This document shows, piece after piece, positions 1 to 12,626 of a DNA stretch of 64,000 nt. The notes below the pieces were generated by a model. That model was not told where the DNA came from. It made no database searches and was given only the letters and a program-made list of their open reading frames with translations. Position numbers and translations under genes: made by a program. Position 1 is the stretch's first letter. Each line of letters opens with the position of its first letter. The stretch covers positions 62,001-126,000 of the forward strand of contig JAODTK010000510.1 of NCBI GenBank assembly GCA_026419785.1, written 5' to 3'. This stretch comes from Sclerodactyla briareus (lineage: Eukaryota; Echinodermata; Holothuroidea; Dendrochirotida; Sclerodactylidae).

Positions 1-2789
1 TCACTGCAAAGCGAGAGAGGCTGAATCCATCATGCGGCAGTTTTGTGTAAGTACTCACTCGTAATCAGCCCTTCGCTGGATAATTATTCCACCCTGATTA
101 GTTCCTGCGAAACTGTTCTGACATCGGCTAAGGTAAACGTCCGATCGAACTACCCAGGTTATAATACACATAACAACCCTTCATGACAAATATGAAGTAT
201 TTACATCGTCTCGCTACATAGTTAGTGTGCACAGTAGTACGTGCACGAACCTGCGAAGGTTTTTCGGCCAGGGAGCTGTAGAAGATAGGAGTAATGGACA
301 AAGCGAGGAGACAAAGGGGTCGGCAGAGGTTAGGGCTCTAACAGTTGCACACGTCTTGGGGTACTGCATTGAGAGAGAGCGCCTCTCTCCTGCCATCTGG
401 GGCAGCTCGTTGTACTAGAAAAAAGGTAGCTGGTATGATCGTATTACTGGCAGTTGTTGAATTCGGGAGAGTTTCATCGGGTTGTATGCATTTGATTTGA
501 TGCTACGGTTCAGGGAATGTCCACAAGAGGGATCATCGAGGAGACCGGTCGTATTGACGTGATAGAGCAGCGGTGATAACTCGCCTTCACATCTCGACTA
601 GTGCTCAAAAGGTATCGAGGCAGGGGTTCAACAAATCACAACCTGCTAGGGGACGCCAATTTGGTCTTCGATTGAAAAGACATCAGTGAACGCCAGGACC
701 CCGATTCTTTTCGGAACCTGGAGGAGGCGGAAGTCAAGTTCAACATGACTGCACATCCGATCGACAAAAAAAAAAATCATTGCAAAATCCCGTGACAAAC
801 CCAGTAAACCCGGAAAGTCTTCTGGCATACAGAAGGACCAAGACCGCCGTCAGTCACCCTAGTCTAGTCAAGTACAGTCACCTAGAAAAAAAACGTCCGG
901 TCAATGGTGGAATTGGTCCCGGAAATGTTTAATTTCAAGGCCATAATGATACAACTCTGCCATTCTCCCGCACTCCGAGGGAAAAGAAGGGACGATACGG
1001 TTGCTGTCGACAGTTGATAACGTGCGCAAGGGCGTGGTGGTGGTTGAGCGGTTTGAGACTTAGGACGATGCCGCCTCATGATTGTGTGCGGGTGCATTCA
1101 ACGAAAAGAGACGCCGGGCACTTAGTGCCAATTATTTTCTGGCGTTTAGGTCTTCGTATTGTTGATGGGATTATTGAGGATAGGGCCGATTGTTACCCTC
1201 AGTCTACGGCGATAACGATGTAGATACGATTACGCGTGGATAGCGTTGTTGTGCTCACAGCTATTCAGACTGTATTGGAAATAATAGGAATCATCTTGGT
1301 TACGTACATGACAACCCCATGAGGCCGGATGTAAGGCATTGAGATTTTCGCACATATCGTTGCACAGTAATCGCGCTCACGAGCTTTCCAGACCTTGACC
1401 TTTGTCGACCTTTGACGACCATGGACGCGACCCCAACCAACAGAGTTTACCCACCCCAGTCTTCACACAGGAACTCCTCATGCCAAGTATAGCTACCTAC
1501 ATCGGTGCATCGCTACATCGCTGACGAGGAAGCGTAAATACACAGACTCATACACCCACACATTCACTCTGCGGGCTGCGCAGATCGTTTACCTCACAAA
1601 AGAATGGAAAAGTAATATCGGTACTTCTCAAACAAATCGAAATGCCAGTGGATGTATCAGTGAACTGATGGAGATTAAATCACGCTCCTCGAGTACAGTG
1701 GGTCATCCTAATAACTACATGGACTATTAATGCCCTCAGTGTCTGTCAATTATTGGGATGTGTTCACTTGCTATTAAGGTGGTTGATTGAGTGACCAGTT
1801 GGACTGAGCAGTCCCTCATAATACTGCACTGACGCTGCAAATCTGTGGTTGTTGTAGTTTTTTCACTGTATTTGTTCACTCATGGGAGGAAAATACATTG
1901 GTTATGCTAAAAAGAGAACTCCGTAACGTTCACGCAAAGTTTTGAATCTATATAATGTAAGTCTTACATTAATTTTACACTGTCACTTTTATTTAGTTTT
2001 TCGATTTTTACCTCCAAACTAAGTAAAATCTGTTCTAAAATTTACATGACTATATATTTTTTTCTGTTCTTCGAGAGTTTCCGCAGTAGTCACAACTGGG
2101 TCATTCATTTTGATACTAAAGTTCTGGACCAGACCATCTGCGACTTTCCACGAGTGGATAATACTGATGAAGATATGTGTAAAATATATTCCTGATAAGA
2201 AATAGAAGCAGCATCTTTCGAGAGGTCGTGACGTCATCATGTCACCAGAATTTCGGTGAATGTATACAATAATGGAATCGGAAGACGGACGAGTGTGGCT
2301 GTGTTACATGCTGCTCTGTTTATTCTGTAGAAAATACATATTGATATGAGCACACATATCACAATGTAATAAGCGTGTTTCTTCCTGTTCTTCATAAATA
2401 GATGTGATTAGACAAAAATAACTTCCTTATCAGTTGAGTGAAAAATAGGCTACCTATTATTGGAATATATTACAATATCTCCTGTATATGAACAATCTTT
2501 ATGTGTTTGGAAAATGTACACATGTAATAGACATTAATGAAAAAAACAAACAATGAATGACGGTGAAACAATCCCGAAACAACTCTTTTGGACGATTACA
2601 CTTGACTTAGACCTATAAAAATTACTTGTAACGATAAAATAAACTGCGTGCGTGCTCAGTATATACTTGTATGTGAGGTCAGTTGACAATTTGTTTACTG
2701 AAATATAACGTAGGTAAATATATAGTGGCGAAATTCTTCGTAAATGAATTGTCGATACTAAATAGGAAAAATAAGTGCAATCTAGCAAT
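1..2789. other. No recognisable gene
   Basis: Only short open frames (under about 75 codons) occur, on both strands, without a recognisable domain or a convincing splice context. The DNA turns AT-rich after about 1.85 kb. Nothing here can be assigned. Confidence 0.6.
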
Positions 2790-2973
2790 GATGTGGCAAA
2801 ATTGAATCATATTGCATGCATGATCGAATGGCATGCTCAATGTTGTGGCAAGATTGGATCACATTGCATGCATGATCGAATGGCATGCTCAATGTTGTGG
2901 CAAGATTGGATCACATTGCATGCATGATCGAATGGCATGCTCAATGTTGTGGCAAGATTGGATCACATTGCAA
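2790..2973. repeat. 52-bp tandem repeat, about 3.5 copies
   Basis: A unit containing TGATCGAATGGCATGCTCAA recurs at 2821, 2873 and 2925, a period of 52 bp. The first copy is the most diverged and the inner copies are nearly identical. Each unit carries GCATGC palindromes (GCATGCATG, GGCATGC). It is a minisatellite with no coding role visible. Confidence 0.93.
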
Positions 2974-3083
2974 GCATATACCGTCTGCTGAACTGAGTAG
3001 TAGTGAGTTTATCTTTGCCTTTGTCGAAGCTCGAAATAACAAATATTAGGAATGTCACTTCACACAGTGATAACCCACATGTA

Positions 3084-3190
3084 AACACACAGAAGACGCT
3101 CACCTACCATGCTTATAACAAAACGTATTGTATCTGACCATCAGTTGAGTGCATGTTCGACGAATGTCCTAGTTAAATCGATTAACTAGA
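3084..3190 (+). repeat. Dispersed repeat, copy 1
   Basis: This segment matches 7338-7474 in the same orientation. Shared blocks include ACACAGAA.ACGC, CCTACCATGC, GACCATCAGTTGAGTG, TTCGACG.ATGTCCTAGT and AAATCGATTAACTAGACA. Copy 2 carries an extra ~15 bp in the middle. The element type is unknown. No terminal repeats or coding capacity were seen. Confidence 0.8.
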
Positions 3191-6100
3191 CATTAAACAA
3201 TGTGAGAGTTCCCACACAAATGGCATAAGCGCTCCCCACACCCCCCTTAATGATCATGGTACACTAAAAGCCCATTGCGATGATTACCAAGTATATCATG
3301 TGAGAAATTCTCACCGTAAATGCGGAAATATTGCAACGATTGCTCTGGAACCATATGTTGCTATGGAGGGATTAAAATCTGGCAAAACTGTAATTGGCGT
3401 TCTCGACCACAATTTCTACAATTGCGTAGGTAATCACAACCGCAAAATAAAGACAAAAATACAGGAGTCATCGTGAAGTGTCTCACTCAAGACCACTGAC
3501 CTGTAATTAACTGGACTGTAATGAAGTAACGGGAAGTGGGGTCGCCGCCATTTTGTGACACCCAAATTGACCTCCAGAGACCTTGTTTAAATTGACTTAG
3601 TAATTCGAAAAAAAAGTGTCGCGAAAATTTGATACTTTTGGCCAACACATTATTCACTTGCACAGTAGCAGCTGTGAGATTATCATTGACTTTGGGGGTA
3701 GTGTTGTCAAACAATGTATGCAGGGATGAGGTCTTGCGTGGTTAGACGTCAATACATTTTGTTAAATGTGAATGTATTGTTACTGTAACTAGTGACTGAA
3801 ATGCCAGTCAGCCAAACTTTGTGTTGTTAATGACCACTTCAAGTAAATAAGTAATGAATAGGCCTAGCCTCTAGTTAGATATGGTGACCAGGGTGTAGCA
3901 AGGTAGTTATGAGAAATCTGAGTGCCGGGCCTTCTGAATCGTGATGTTCTGTCAGATTAGTCACGGGATACGATAGCACCGACGCGCAGCGGGTCATGGC
4001 GGGGCCCAGGTCCAAACAGAGGGGCATATTGACGATGGGGTGTCCTTATAATGGGCCTTAACATCATGGACCCCTATATTTGTGCATTAGACAGTATATC
4101 CATGACTTTTTTTTTTTTAGTGCCGGCGGCATGGCTCCGATTCTGCTCGAGTGCCGGGTGCACTACCCGAGTGCCGGGTACCCCGCCCGGCGCCGCCCGG
4201 CGTAGTACATCCCGTGCTGGTGACAGACCTAGGCTACAGCCTGGAGACAGTATTGTCACTGTGTTTTCTATATATAGTCTTAGCTTAAAAGAAAACAAAT
4301 ATGTTGTTTCAGCTGGTAGGCCTAATGGCCTATGTTGTTCTTGGCGCAAAGGTAGTAGGCTATAGTAAAGCTATCAGAGCATAATTTGGCATGAAACCAA
4401 GCGTCCAGCTTATTAATGTGTTACCTGGATACATGACTCATGAGATTATTTATTGTTTAGGGATTAGGCAGAGGGGTGGTGTTGGAGTAAGATTTCACAG
4501 ATGTGATCCCAATTCTAGTATAGTTACCCAGACCTAAAAACCTACCGTAACCCCTAACCCTCAATAACCTTGACCCCTTGTGTGGTTAAATATTGTCCTG
4601 TTCTGTGGATGTGTCACTGTATCAAAGACGAAGACGGACAAAGGTTGCTACATGATGTTATATAGGCCTGCCTACATAAATCCAGAAATCAAGAATTGAA
4701 ATTTGATTTCGAAGGCTTTCATGGATCCATTTCTGCAATGGGTTAACAAGGTTCCCAATCCGACAGTTCAGCTATAGGGGCTATAATTTCGCACGCAATG
4801 GGATTTTTTTACCTAGTCTCATATATAATCCAGTATAGGTTGCAACACTGTTTCTGTAAATTTTTCTGTAAACATGTTTTATACTAAAAAGTTTACATAT
4901 TCATAAAAATTTGTGCCTCCCAGCTGATGAAAGTAGAACGCTTTTCTTGTGAACTTCACGACACAACAGTATACTGTCTGAGTTCACAGGAGTCCGGTCC
5001 AGCAAATCAATTTATATCAAGGGACCGAAACTGGAAGGTGTTCAAAATATAGCAAACTCAAAATCAAGCAAAGATATGAGAAAGATTACATGATTATGAG
5101 AATGTTCTCGTGGTACATTTGCAAAGCTTGAACATTATTCTCAATCTCTATCTCCTTTCCAGTCCCTGGGGTTATTCTCTCTCACTCCTCTCATCCACCA
5201 GGATATCCAGGTAGCGACTGATTCAGCTAGTTATGTCGCAGGGTCAGCAGGAGGGTGAGCCTTGCTTGGACAATGTTTTTATTACAGGGCTTGCCTTAAC
5301 AATTTTGGCTCCTCTCGCCAGCCAGAACATTTCAAGTTTCAGTAGTCTGCGGCTGGTGTCAATAGCCCTACAATAGTGTGTGTATTAGTGTTTCTTGGGT
5401 ACCTCAAGTGTTCAAACACGCCAAGCGGCTACAGAACAGGTGTGTTTCACTCGCCCAGAGCTGTTTTCACTAGCATTCGGCTAGCGGGCGAGTGTTTTTT
5501 TCCAGCCCGATTATCACTGGATTGAGCTGAAGCTACCCTATTCTCAGGTGTTAGGATAATATTCATTTTATTGTTCCAACTGGACCATCCTGGGGTATGA
5601 GTACTTATAAGAAGTGCGGCACTGGACAACGGAAAGATGATGAGTTTGTGGGGCCCATGGGTCTAGGGTAGCAGAGGGCCCTTGGCTGCTGCTGCCGTAA
5701 TCAACCGAATTTGTGTCATTTAGCCAGTTATCAGCTGATTGTGGCAATTCTACAGAGAGCGAATTCAATGATATTCTAGAGGCGCTATGTTGCTATAAAA
5801 TGTATGGTACCAGAGAGCCTATCAAGTTCCAGTGCATACTTCATATTTACATTAACTTACAGAAATAGTTCATTGTCACGTTTAGAATTCTTTCATTTGG
5901 CTCTTCTGCATACAGTATATTTGGTGCATGTATTATAATCTGCCCAGCATTCTCTCTCAGTCAGTAACATCCCCCTGGCCTCCTGGAACACCCACCTTGG
6001 CGCTAACCGCCAATCCTTAGTGTAATAACCCATTTTTGTTATGATGAGTAATGATAGACAAACCGTGGGTTGTTCTGAATGCTCATTGGCTAACGACTAA

Positions 6101-7337
6101 CCATTTAACCACTTTCCCCCCACTCCGAAAATAAAGTTTTCATGGAATTGCATTGTCTCAAATTTGAGATGGCATACCCGATGTATCATGTAGAGGATCA
6201 CTCGCACAATCATGCAGTCTTGGTTTATTCAGTTTCGAATACAAATCTGAGTTTTCAACAAGAAACAGAACCGAAGCTAACAGCTCTACCAAATGTTGAA
6301 GCTGTTCATGTGACTAGAAATGGGCATTAGCCAAGGGTAAAAAAATAGCCAACTATAAAAAGGTAACACAACCCCTAAAAACTCATCCTCTAAGTCTAAC
6401 CTACGGAAAGTGAAACACAACAGTGACAAATAAAACACCCCAATCACCGCTGCAGACTCATTGAAACTGCGGCACTATCCACTCAACTTGATCAGCACGC
6501 AGCAGTGATTCTCAAGCTATATAGAATCAAATTGCCTCGCGAAATGATTTAGCCCAAATCCAGGCCCTGCCCTACATGAAACTCTCATTACCCTATGCGC
6601 TGGCCTCGGTTCATGTCTACAGTAAAGATGTGTGCCGAACGTGAGGGCTATGAGTATGATCATTAACGTTAGGCTATTAACAATAAACTATTGACAACAG
6701 TACGGTACAGCCGTATTGATGCCTGCTTTTCTCGAGCGTCATGTCTTTTAATCCCGGTTTTCGCACTTTTATGCCAAGCAAGTTCGCGCAATTGATTTTT
6801 AGATTAATGTTAATTGTTGAGGTGAAGTTTAAAATAAAAAATGTCGGTATCAAACTGCCTTCGATTGTTCCGTCGACCTTTTCGGTCAGGAAACACAGTA
6901 AGGCCTTTCGTAACGTACGCCGCCCAAACTACAACAAATAGTGCAACGTTATCTTAGCAGACGACATGTTCGTTTTTTCTAATGTGAGGTATGCTGATTG
7001 CTCAATCATGTAAGAGCAAATGCGTTTAAGTCTTCAGTATAACAGCTGATCTGACAATTTGATGGAATGTCTCAGCTGTTTATTCAAACAGTAGACTTCT
7101 GATTATTTTCACAGAGTTCGTACCGTATTATAGATAGTATTGAGGTATCCTGAGATCTGAATTCAGCGCATCCTGCAGGGAAAATAAATTGCAGCGGAAG
7201 GTCATAAAATGGCTGCTTTGCCTACTTCACCTAAAGTATAGCGGATTAGTGTTACGCCTCCAGTCCAGTTAATTTATAGGTCAGTGCTCAAGACTCGGGC
7301 ATATGGCATATCTGGCCGGATGAAAATTCGCAGTTAC
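3191..7337. other. No recognisable gene; a GC-rich patch at 4.1-4.2 kb
   Basis: No open frame here shows a known domain. At 4116-4206 a GC-rich patch contains several copies of GAGTGCCGGGT and CGCCCGGCG just after a T11 run. It gives overlapping open frames on both strands (4051-4365 plus, 4074-4349 minus) that look compositional. At 5568-5768 minus is an unassigned 66-codon frame. At 5449-5494 a short inverted repeat CTCGCCC/GGGCGAG is present. Confidence 0.5.
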
Positions 7338-7474
7338 TTTGTAAGCACACAGAAAACGCCTACCTACCATGCCTACAAGAACGCGCGTTTGGCTTTATAA
7401 CATATGTTTGTATGTGACCATCAGTTGAGTGTACATTCGACGGATGTCCTAGTAAATCGATTAACTAGACAACA
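7338..7474 (+). repeat. Dispersed repeat, copy 2
   Basis: Second, diverged copy of the repeat at 3084-3190, about 4.25 kb away in direct orientation. The strongest shared block is GACCATCAGTTGAGTG followed by the AAATCGATTAACTAGACA core. The two copies differ by substitutions and a short insertion, so the duplication is not recent. Confidence 0.8.
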
Positions 7475-8825
7475 TTATTACACTTGTGCGAAGTCCACAC
7501 GAAGTGTCTCTAAGTTGAATTTCCTGCCTGATGATCATTTCCACTTGAAGACCATGCATGATACAAGTATTATCACAGTGAAGAACATGTCCTGAGGCGT
7601 ACCCTGTAGTGAGGTACCCATGGGTGCACTCTGAAAACTGCTGTGTACAAACTGGACGATTTGTTTTAACCAGTCCGAGAAATAATTCGATCAGGATAGT
7701 AAGTTAGTACCCAGACTAGTAAAACAATTTGCCGAGGTGGGGTTTGGCCGGGTGGTGTTTGTACCCAACCGTTTTTAGATTAGGTGTAGGGATCAAGTAA
7801 TGAACTACACAACAAAACGATTCCGTTTGTGTTAAGTGGGGCTCATACTAATTGCAGGTATTAACCCATTCTTATTTCGACTGATAACCAGTGATAGCAA
7901 TGGCCGAATGAATAAAAACGATGTCATAAAACACAAGAATACCCTTATAGGGCCTACTGTTAGAATTGTTCACAAAGATTCTGAGGCATTTAACCGTTTG
8001 ATGATTCAGAATTTAGTGAGAAGGTGAAAAGTCACAAAACAGGTTTCCTTGGACTTTTTGTTTGCAAGAACATCGTACATATAACCCAGTCATACCAGGC
8101 GTTGACAATTGAACAATTGCACGAAATAAGTTCAAGACTTTGTGACTCCGGAAATTACACTTTTCAAATGGCACGGTGAAATATTAATAGTTTCTATAGA
8201 ATATCTCCCACAGAGCAAGTTATTGTCCTCGTCCATGGGTTGCTATATATTCGGCGCCCCTATTCCTCATCATACAGTGTCAGCCCTACTGAAAAGCATC
8301 TTCTCTCACAAAACTACGATTTCTACCATCTCACCACACACCACATCTACATCTATGGAATCCTAGCTCCCGACTGTCATTCTGTATTGTTGGATTGTCG
8401 GGGCTGGGACATCTACCGTGCTCACTTAGGCTAAGGAGGTAGATCATAAGAACGCACACACCCTGTTTGTTAATAGGCCTATGTATATCTACCCCCTGTC
8501 AAGATGGATAGACTTGATAAAAGGACTCGCTACTACCATGACGTCACACGGTTTACGGAAATTTTTCTTACTTACCCGATGTATCTAACGACGCTTTAAA
8601 GGTAATCGTATTCCGTTTCCTCTCCCCACAATTATTTTCTTTTCTTGTCGGCTCGTCGCTCCCAGATACGTCGAAAATCGTCGGGAGGTTGTTGGCTGCT
8701 AATGTTCCAAGCCACTCATCGATTCGCCGAGGACGCACGCCATTGTGTTTCCCGCCGTAGTCACAACTGACAAACGCAGTAAGCCGTTTTTGGTGGCAGC
8801 AGTCGCCTTGCGTCGATTCCTGTGA
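7475..8825. other. No recognisable gene; 3' flank of the receptor gene
   Basis: Small open frames at 7836-8027, 8142-8366 and 8240-8434 (plus) show no domain. For the minus-strand receptor ending at 8826 this stretch is the 3' flank and may hold its 3' UTR. I did not identify a certain polyadenylation signal. Confidence 0.5.
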
Positions 8826-9560
8826 TCATTGCCCGGTCGCTAGGGTGTATTCGAACCGCCCTCCTGTGCTTTCCTGTACTGAATGTCCCGTGATCAGAGT
8901 GCATCGCCTGATCCTTGTCCGAGTTTTGCAACGACTGCACGCAATTATGTGTAAAAACATCCGTCGAAATTTTCTGTTCAGAATCCGTAGATATGGGTTT
9001 GCTGCCGGGAGTTAGAAAAGACATCATTGAAGTAACGCCCATAGCTAGAAGAGCGTTCGAAGTGGGGTTGTGTGAAACGACAAGATAAACGATACAATAG
9101 GGGGTCACACACGAAATAAAAATCCCATTACAATGAACAGTGTTAACGCGCCCTTCTTCTCCTTGCGCATGCTCGTAAACTTTTGAGCACGACTCGAGAA
9201 GACGCCATTAACTGTGTTCCTCTGGAAAGTGTGCTGGTCTACTGATGCCACTTCCATAGCCGTTACTCTCCTGGACTGTTTTCTAGCAACGACGAAGATC
9301 CTAAAGTAGCAGTAGGCAAGGACGGCGAAAGGTACAAGAAACGCGAGTGTCAGGTTGAAATACTCAAAGCCATGGCTGACCTCGGGCCTCCAATCAACGA
9401 CGCAGGTGCAAGTCCATGGTATGAATATGTATTTGGACCAACCAATACGGGCAGAAATAGCGATCAGTGAAGACATGCTCCATATGCATAGGAGTAGAAC
9501 AGCGGCACGTATGGTAGTCACAATGGTGGCATACTTCAATGGCTTCAAGATGGCAATTAC
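8826..9560 (-). CDS. Class A GPCR, last exon (ICL2 to C-terminal tail), frame broken by missing bases
   Basis: Seven-transmembrane receptor of the rhodopsin family, acting in the plasma membrane to couple a ligand to G proteins; the ligand is unknown. The exon follows a polypyrimidine tract and CAG acceptor (9561). It gives, in order: AILKPLKY of intracellular loop 2; TM4 (AAVLLLCIWSMSSLIAIS); an ECL2 with cysteines (CTC); TM5 (FLVPFAVLAYCYF); a basic ICL3; TM6 (RKEKKGALTLFIVMG, then ISCVTPY in another frame); and TM7 ending KPI..YGF.NRKFRR plus a Cys-containing helix-8 tail. The corrected frame stops at TGA 8828-8826. Four frame changes are needed: at the DRY junction, in the T-run near 9115, and near 8993 and 8982. 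Each is explained by one missing base. The CWxP tryptophan reads as Val. The ECL2/TM5 style recalls GPR161/amine-like orphan receptors, but the subfamily is not certain. Confidence 0.8.
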
Positions 9561-12118
9561 CTGGACCAAGAAGGAAAGATCTTAGACGAATAATACGTGC
9601 GTCTGTTTTAAAATGAGATGAAATACCTTCACAACAGTGCAATTGGAAACCGACCATAATGTATTGTTCGTAGTCATATTGCTATTGCCAATTTGCTCAT
9701 CACTAATTATAAACTGATCACTTCTGGGAAGTGTCACTGCGATCCACACTGACGTGAGGAAAACGAGAATGTACAGGTACTGTACATTCAAACCCTTCGT
9801 GATCTGTGGAATAAAACAACGTGACGTTCTTGCTATTTGGTCTTATGTTTAACTTTCTTACCCTGTCGAGCTATCGCTTCGGGCTTCGTTAAGGGTGGTC
9901 CACGTATACATAACCCGGTATAGTGAAAACCCTTCACTTTCTCCCGTGCTACGACTGAAATAACAAGTGACGTGTTAGATTATAAGGCTGCTGCAAAGGT
10001 GTCGAGAAAACGGTCAAAGAAAATAAGGTTCGTTTAATTAACGACAGGGATGAGAAACGTCCAACTCGTTGGTTGTTATATCTAGCAGCACTGTATTAAT
10101 AGTGATATTATTATCGCATGTTCTGGAAACGAACCTAAAGTGATGTCCAAGCCTAATTTGAGAGTTCAGTTGGTAATCGATTCGACACTGACCACCACCA
10201 TCGTCCGCCACTACGATAGCGAAAACCACGCAAATTAATGTCGGACAGACCAAGGTGGGTGTTTTTCACGCGATATGTCATACGATCATGTCAAATGACC
10301 AGAGACCTCGTGTAGGGACAGCTGGGGTACCATTTATAGACGTATTCTAATGATAACTTGTTTCATAATTTTTTCAGATGATGTTGATGTGCTTTCAAAT
10401 CCATTTCCAGTTTATTGGTCAGTAGAGTCCGGTTTCAGCAAAAGTGAACTCCCAAATATCGAGCGCAATTTGCCCTTTTCAGATTTGTTCCTTTAAATCG
10501 GGTTGAGATACTCAAAATAGGTTGAAGGTCCCCCACTTGAACATTTAGGTGCCTTTTCCTTCTTTTTGACGTGTGGAAGGGAAAATGGCTTTAGGCATGA
10601 CCAAAGACATACTAGCTCGATAATAGCTGTTCCCGCTACCTGATATTTGCATTTTGAGAAGCGAAGAGTACCACTCCATTCCGACATCCACCCTGATACG
10701 ACCAATCATCGCCAGAGGCCTCACTATAGGTGGCGACATCAAACCAAACAGCTCGCAGAAATCGATTACTGTCATGATCATTAGATGAATCCGCCCTTGC
10801 AAACATCGTCGAACGTTTGGGAGGGAAAAAGGAGGTGTTATCGCGTCTCTAATGGAGATGTATACAGTATCCGGTATTTTTAGTCCAAGGACTCGCCAGC
10901 CATTTGTTCTTGTGCGTGTGATTGGTTTGTTTGATGGAAGGACAAGGCAGAGCGAATGTGATTATCTCTAAGATACGACTTCCTGGCTATTATCTCTAAT
11001 TCGCGTAGGGATGTATGGGTTTCTTACTGAATGAGATCGAATGATTGAGCAAAATCGACATGGATGTGACCTTGTCGAATCGAGGGAGAGTTCAGTGGAG
11101 CAGTTGTAGGAGGTTATTTGATAGTTACTTTGATCAATTAACGTAACCTAATTACAATGTTATTCACGCAAGGGATATTCTAGAATTATGTTATCGTTGA
11201 ATAAGCTTGTGAAAGAAATAATGTCACACAAGCAAGGTTAGTCACGATTCGTCATTTCATGGTCACATGGTAATTGGGGGTCTGCCCCCCCCTTGCGTAC
11301 GCCACAGATTCGGGACCTCTGCTCACATCACTAGGACTTGCTCGATCGGTGCTATGTACCCATGCGCTGTGCTAATCGAGTCCAATGTGTGTAGTCTGCC
11401 ATTAACATGAGACTTGAATCTTGCCGTCGAACGGACATTTTTACAAGATCATTGTAAGACTGTTAGGTGAAAATGGTGACGTTTTATGCTCATTTTTAGG
11501 CCTAGAATTATGTTAGAAGGACTCCACAACCGTGCAATGTTGGCCCAAGCTTTGAAGCCCTGCACGTCCCTAATTTGCAATTGTATGAAATATTTGTGGC
11601 ATCTAACGATTCGTTACGTCAATTGGATGACACTCGTCGAGCGACATCGTCTCATTAAAAAAAAGCCTTGTATAAGTAATAACCATCTTGTAACAAATAC
11701 CGGTATACATCTGAATATGACCTCGTTGTTGCGTTGGGTCAGACAAACCTATAAATAAACTCAAGCCTCATATTGACCTAAACAAGCGGGCCCAAATTTT
11801 CTCCTAGGATACATAGCTGGTTAGGCTTCGCAAGAAGTGAACTGATGATCAGTAGTTTATTAATTGAGATTAGCTTCACGACACCGGGCATGTTTTTCTG
11901 ATCGATCCGTTTTCGATCAAATTGCGACCGTATAGTAACCCGTTTCTAGAGTGAGGTGTATTTTTTCTTTGTTTATCCCTGCCACTGTTGACGACCGGAC
12001 CCCTCCTGATTGATAGTCCGGTTTTCTAACTATTTGATCATGCGAACGGCCCGATCGAACTCGTTTGAGCACATGTAGTACAATCTAACATATAGTGCAC
12101 GATGGAAAGGGTTCATAC
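9561..12118 (-). other. Intron of the GPCR gene
   Basis: The intron runs from the donor AG|GTATGA (12119/12118) to the acceptor TTCTTGGTCCAG|G (9561/9560), interrupting the Arg codon of the DRY motif, a site where introns are known in class A receptors. Open frames inside it (9582-9791, 10038-10253, 10493-10802, all minus) have no homologue that I recognise. The first begins with a signal-peptide-like stretch and three N-x-T sites and is discussed in the findings. Confidence 0.7.
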
Positions 12119-12354
12119 CTGTCGAGGGAGACTGCTCCAAGTGTCATCACACTCGCACTTCCGAGCATCGTATGTAAGACACCAATGGTAATACACAGGC
12201 CATTCCCGAACCGCCACGAGGCGCCGAAGATAGACGTCATCACAGCAAAAGGTAGAATGACCGAACCTCTTAGCAGATCAGCGACGGCCAGAGACGCGAT
12301 GCTCATACCGGTCACCGTCGCGATACTTTTCGTTCGATAAACGACGTAGCACAC
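12119..12354 (-). CDS. Class A GPCR, internal exon (ICL1, TM2, ECL1, TM3 to DR of DRY)
   Basis: This 236-nt exon starts in phase 0 after TTTATTTTCCAACAG and ends at the donor AG|GTATGA, leaving two bases of the Arg codon. It encodes the end of TM1/ICL1 (VCYVVYRTKS), TM2 with the sodium-site motif LAVADLL, an ECL1 with W-x-F-G, the conserved TM3 cysteine (GNGLC), TM3 (TMLGSASVMTLGAVSL) and Asp-Arg of DRY. The exon frame is intact. It joins the exon at 9560-8826 about 2.56 kb downstream on the same strand, but the join AG|GTAATTGCC gives Arg then TAA instead of R-Y-I-A, as if one base were missing. An upstream exon with the N-terminus and TM1 is expected above 12.36 kb and was not found. Confidence 0.88.
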
Positions 12355-12626
12355 CTGTTGGAAAATAAACAAATCATGACGTTTTATGATTCCTTGATGG
12401 ACAGGTATAAGTATGTTTCTTAAAAATTGGTAGTATAACAAATATCGTTTGAGAAGATATTAAATGAAATGAAAATGTCAATGCAATCCGTTGTCGATAC
12501 AAGATATCGTAATATTTATACACTCTAAAAAGCCTAGTCCCTTGACCAGAAATCGAATCAAATGGGCACGTACCAGAATTCTGGTCAATTTTTAATAGAT
12601 TTGTTCAGTTAGAACAGAAAATAATT
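12355..12626. other. Probable upstream intron of the GPCR; 14-bp palindrome
   Basis: This follows the acceptor of the TM2/TM3 exon on the minus strand. It contains a perfect palindrome ACCAGAATTCTGGT near 12572-12585. The half-site motif TTGACCAG also recurs in the tandem repeat next to it. No coding sequence was seen. Confidence 0.45.
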
